DNA of 21,049 nt from DASRHD01 sp035499715 (lineage in GTDB: Bacteria; Verrucomicrobiota; Verrucomicrobiia; Opitutales; Opitutaceae). The stretch lies in the NCBI GenBank assembly GCA_035499715.1, contig DATJYF010000305.1, positions 1 through 21,049 on the forward strand, written 5' to 3'. Position numbers and translations under genes: made by a program. Shown here one piece after another: positions 20,288-21,049 of this stretch. Position 1 is the first letter of the stretch; each line of letters begins with the position of its first letter. The notes beneath the pieces were generated by a model that was not told where the DNA came from, did no database searches, and saw only the letters and a list, made by a program, of their open reading frames with translations.

Positions 20288-21049
20288 ATGATGAAAACTC
20301 GCCTGTTTCTCACCCTTGCCGGCCTGACTGTGGCGCGCCTCGCGCCCGCGGCTTTGGCCGACGACGCCCCCGCGCCGTCCGGACCGCTCACCCTGCAGGC
20401 CGCCGTCGCCGCCGTGCTCGACCGCTATCCCTCCATCGAGGCCGCCAACGCCGCGATCGAGGCGGCGCAGGCGCGCACCGAACAGAGCCAGTCCGTCCGC
20501 CTGCCGCAGCTCGGCGCCTCCGCCGGCTACCAGTTCACGAGCCCGCGCATCTTCATCAGCTTCGGACCGACGAGCTTTTATCAAAATGCGGAGGATTCCT
20601 ACGACGCGCGTCTCACGCTGCACCAGCTGGTGAGCGATTTCGGCCGCACCCGGGCGGCGATCGACGCCGCCCGCGCGGGCGAACGCTCGGCCGCGGACAC
20701 GCTCGAGCAGACGCGCCAGCAGCTCGGCTACGCCACGATCCAGGATTTTTATGCGGTCATCCTGCTGCGGCAGTCCGTCGCCGTGGCCGATGAGGAGATC
20801 CGCGCGCTGCAGGAGGCGCTTCGCGTCGCCCAGAATAAATTCACCAACGGCACCGCGACCAAGTTCGACGTGCTCACCACCCAGGTCCGGCTGGCCAACG
20901 CCGAGAACAACCGCACCGACACTCTCGCCGCGCTGCACAAGCAGGAGGCGTTGCTGCGGCAGCTGCTCGGCCTCGAGGCCGCCACTCCGCTCGATCTCAC
21001 CGGCGAATTCGCGGCCCAGCCCGGCCTGCCTGATCTTTCCGCCACGCTG
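20288..21049 (+). CDS. TolC-like outer-membrane efflux protein, 5' part (runs off the window)
   Basis: Outer-membrane channel of the efflux pump; the frame is open to the last base, giving 254 residues of a protein that normally has 430-500. The signal peptide is MMKTRLFLTLAGLTVARLAP...ALA (about 1-24). The OEP repeat begins PLTLQAAVAAVLDRYPSIEAAN (33-54), then QSQSVRLPQLGASAGY, a typical strand entry. LHQLVSDFGRTRAAIDAARAG and the long helix QNKFTNGTATKFDVLTTQVRL follow, the latter with the characteristic G-x-x-T-x-x-D-V pattern. LLRQLLGLEAATPLDL closes the first half. ATG at 20288 or 20291 starts it; no SD. It follows emrB by 18 bases and completes a full tripartite set. The remaining half, and any regulator gene after it, lie outside the window. 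Confidence 0.92.
   Translation, partial: MMKTRLFLTLAGLTVARLAPAALADDAPAPSGPLTLQAAVAAVLDRYPSIEAANAAIEAAQARTEQSQSVRLPQLGASAGYQFTSPRIFISFGPTSFYQNAEDSYDARLTLHQLVSDFGRTRAAIDAARAGERSAADTLEQTRQQLGYATIQDFYAVILLRQSVAVADEEIRALQEALRVAQNKFTNGTATKFDVLTTQVRLANAENNRTDTLAALHKQEALLRQLLGLEAATPLDLTGEFAAQPGLPDLSATL

Noticed and set aside
18698..20938. A 746-codon open frame on the minus strand opposite emrB and the TolC-like gene
   Set aside because: It has Arg/Gly/His/Asp-rich composition with no domain pattern, lies antisense to two clear membrane/exported proteins, and is a common artefact of high GC at third positions.
1..21049. CRISPR array, tRNA/rRNA genes, insertion sequences, phage or toxin-antitoxin systems
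   Set aside because: No regular repeat-spacer units, cloverleaf or rRNA signatures, transposase motifs or terminal repeats were found on reading either strand.

Overview
The window is dense, GC-rich bacterial chromosome with no rRNA, tRNA, phage, insertion sequence or CRISPR array visible. Most start codons lack a Shine-Dalgarno sequence and sit behind C-rich stretches such as CCGCC-ATG. Together with the gene set (GTP-type PEP carboxykinase, a small tandem-ACT protein, a PP2C-kinase fusion, a DUF4177-like repeat protein) this suggests Verrucomicrobiota, most likely Opitutaceae. That placement is an inference from general resemblance, not a search result.

Layout. Positions 1-1212 hold the 3' part of an APC-type amino-acid permease, closed by a clear Rho-independent terminator. 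Rightward genes follow: a PP2C phosphatase/Ser-Thr kinase fusion (1291-3090) and a KdpD-like/KdpE two-component pair with an ATGA overlap (3124-5357). pckG (5367-7187) runs leftward. A 55-residue membrane protein, a leftward CDF metal transporter and a rightward tandem-ACT protein fill 7334-9001. The leftward block 9007-11988 encodes an ABC ATPase, an FtsX/MacB-type permease, a lipoprotein and a DUF3299-like exported protein. The first three are coupled by ATGA overlaps, and together they look like a metal-homeostasis module. Upstream of it, in the same direction, are an orphan hybrid sensor kinase (12057-13796) and a 514-residue protein with three copies of an unnamed domain (13999-15543). 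A c-type cytochrome and an RsuA-type pseudouridine synthase run rightward (15640-16827).

The most unusual part is 16896-17568. A promoter leads directly into a 32-codon leader ORF carrying the run VVAVVVI. A strong intrinsic terminator and an alternative antiterminator pairing follow, which is the architecture of ribosome-mediated attenuation. The next gene is not an ilv gene but an unrecognised 86-residue ORF, followed by a tripartite drug-efflux operon (EmrA-like adaptor, DHA2 MFS pump, TolC-like outer-membrane protein). Two TTAG-N4-CTAA palindromes in front of the adaptor gene match the core of SlyA/MarR operators. No MarR-family gene is in the window.

Three convergent gene pairs (kdpE/pckG, small membrane protein/CDF, ACT/DUF3299) each carry a compact GC hairpin over their stop codons. 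Several candidate promoters lie so close to the start codon that the mRNAs may be leaderless or nearly so.
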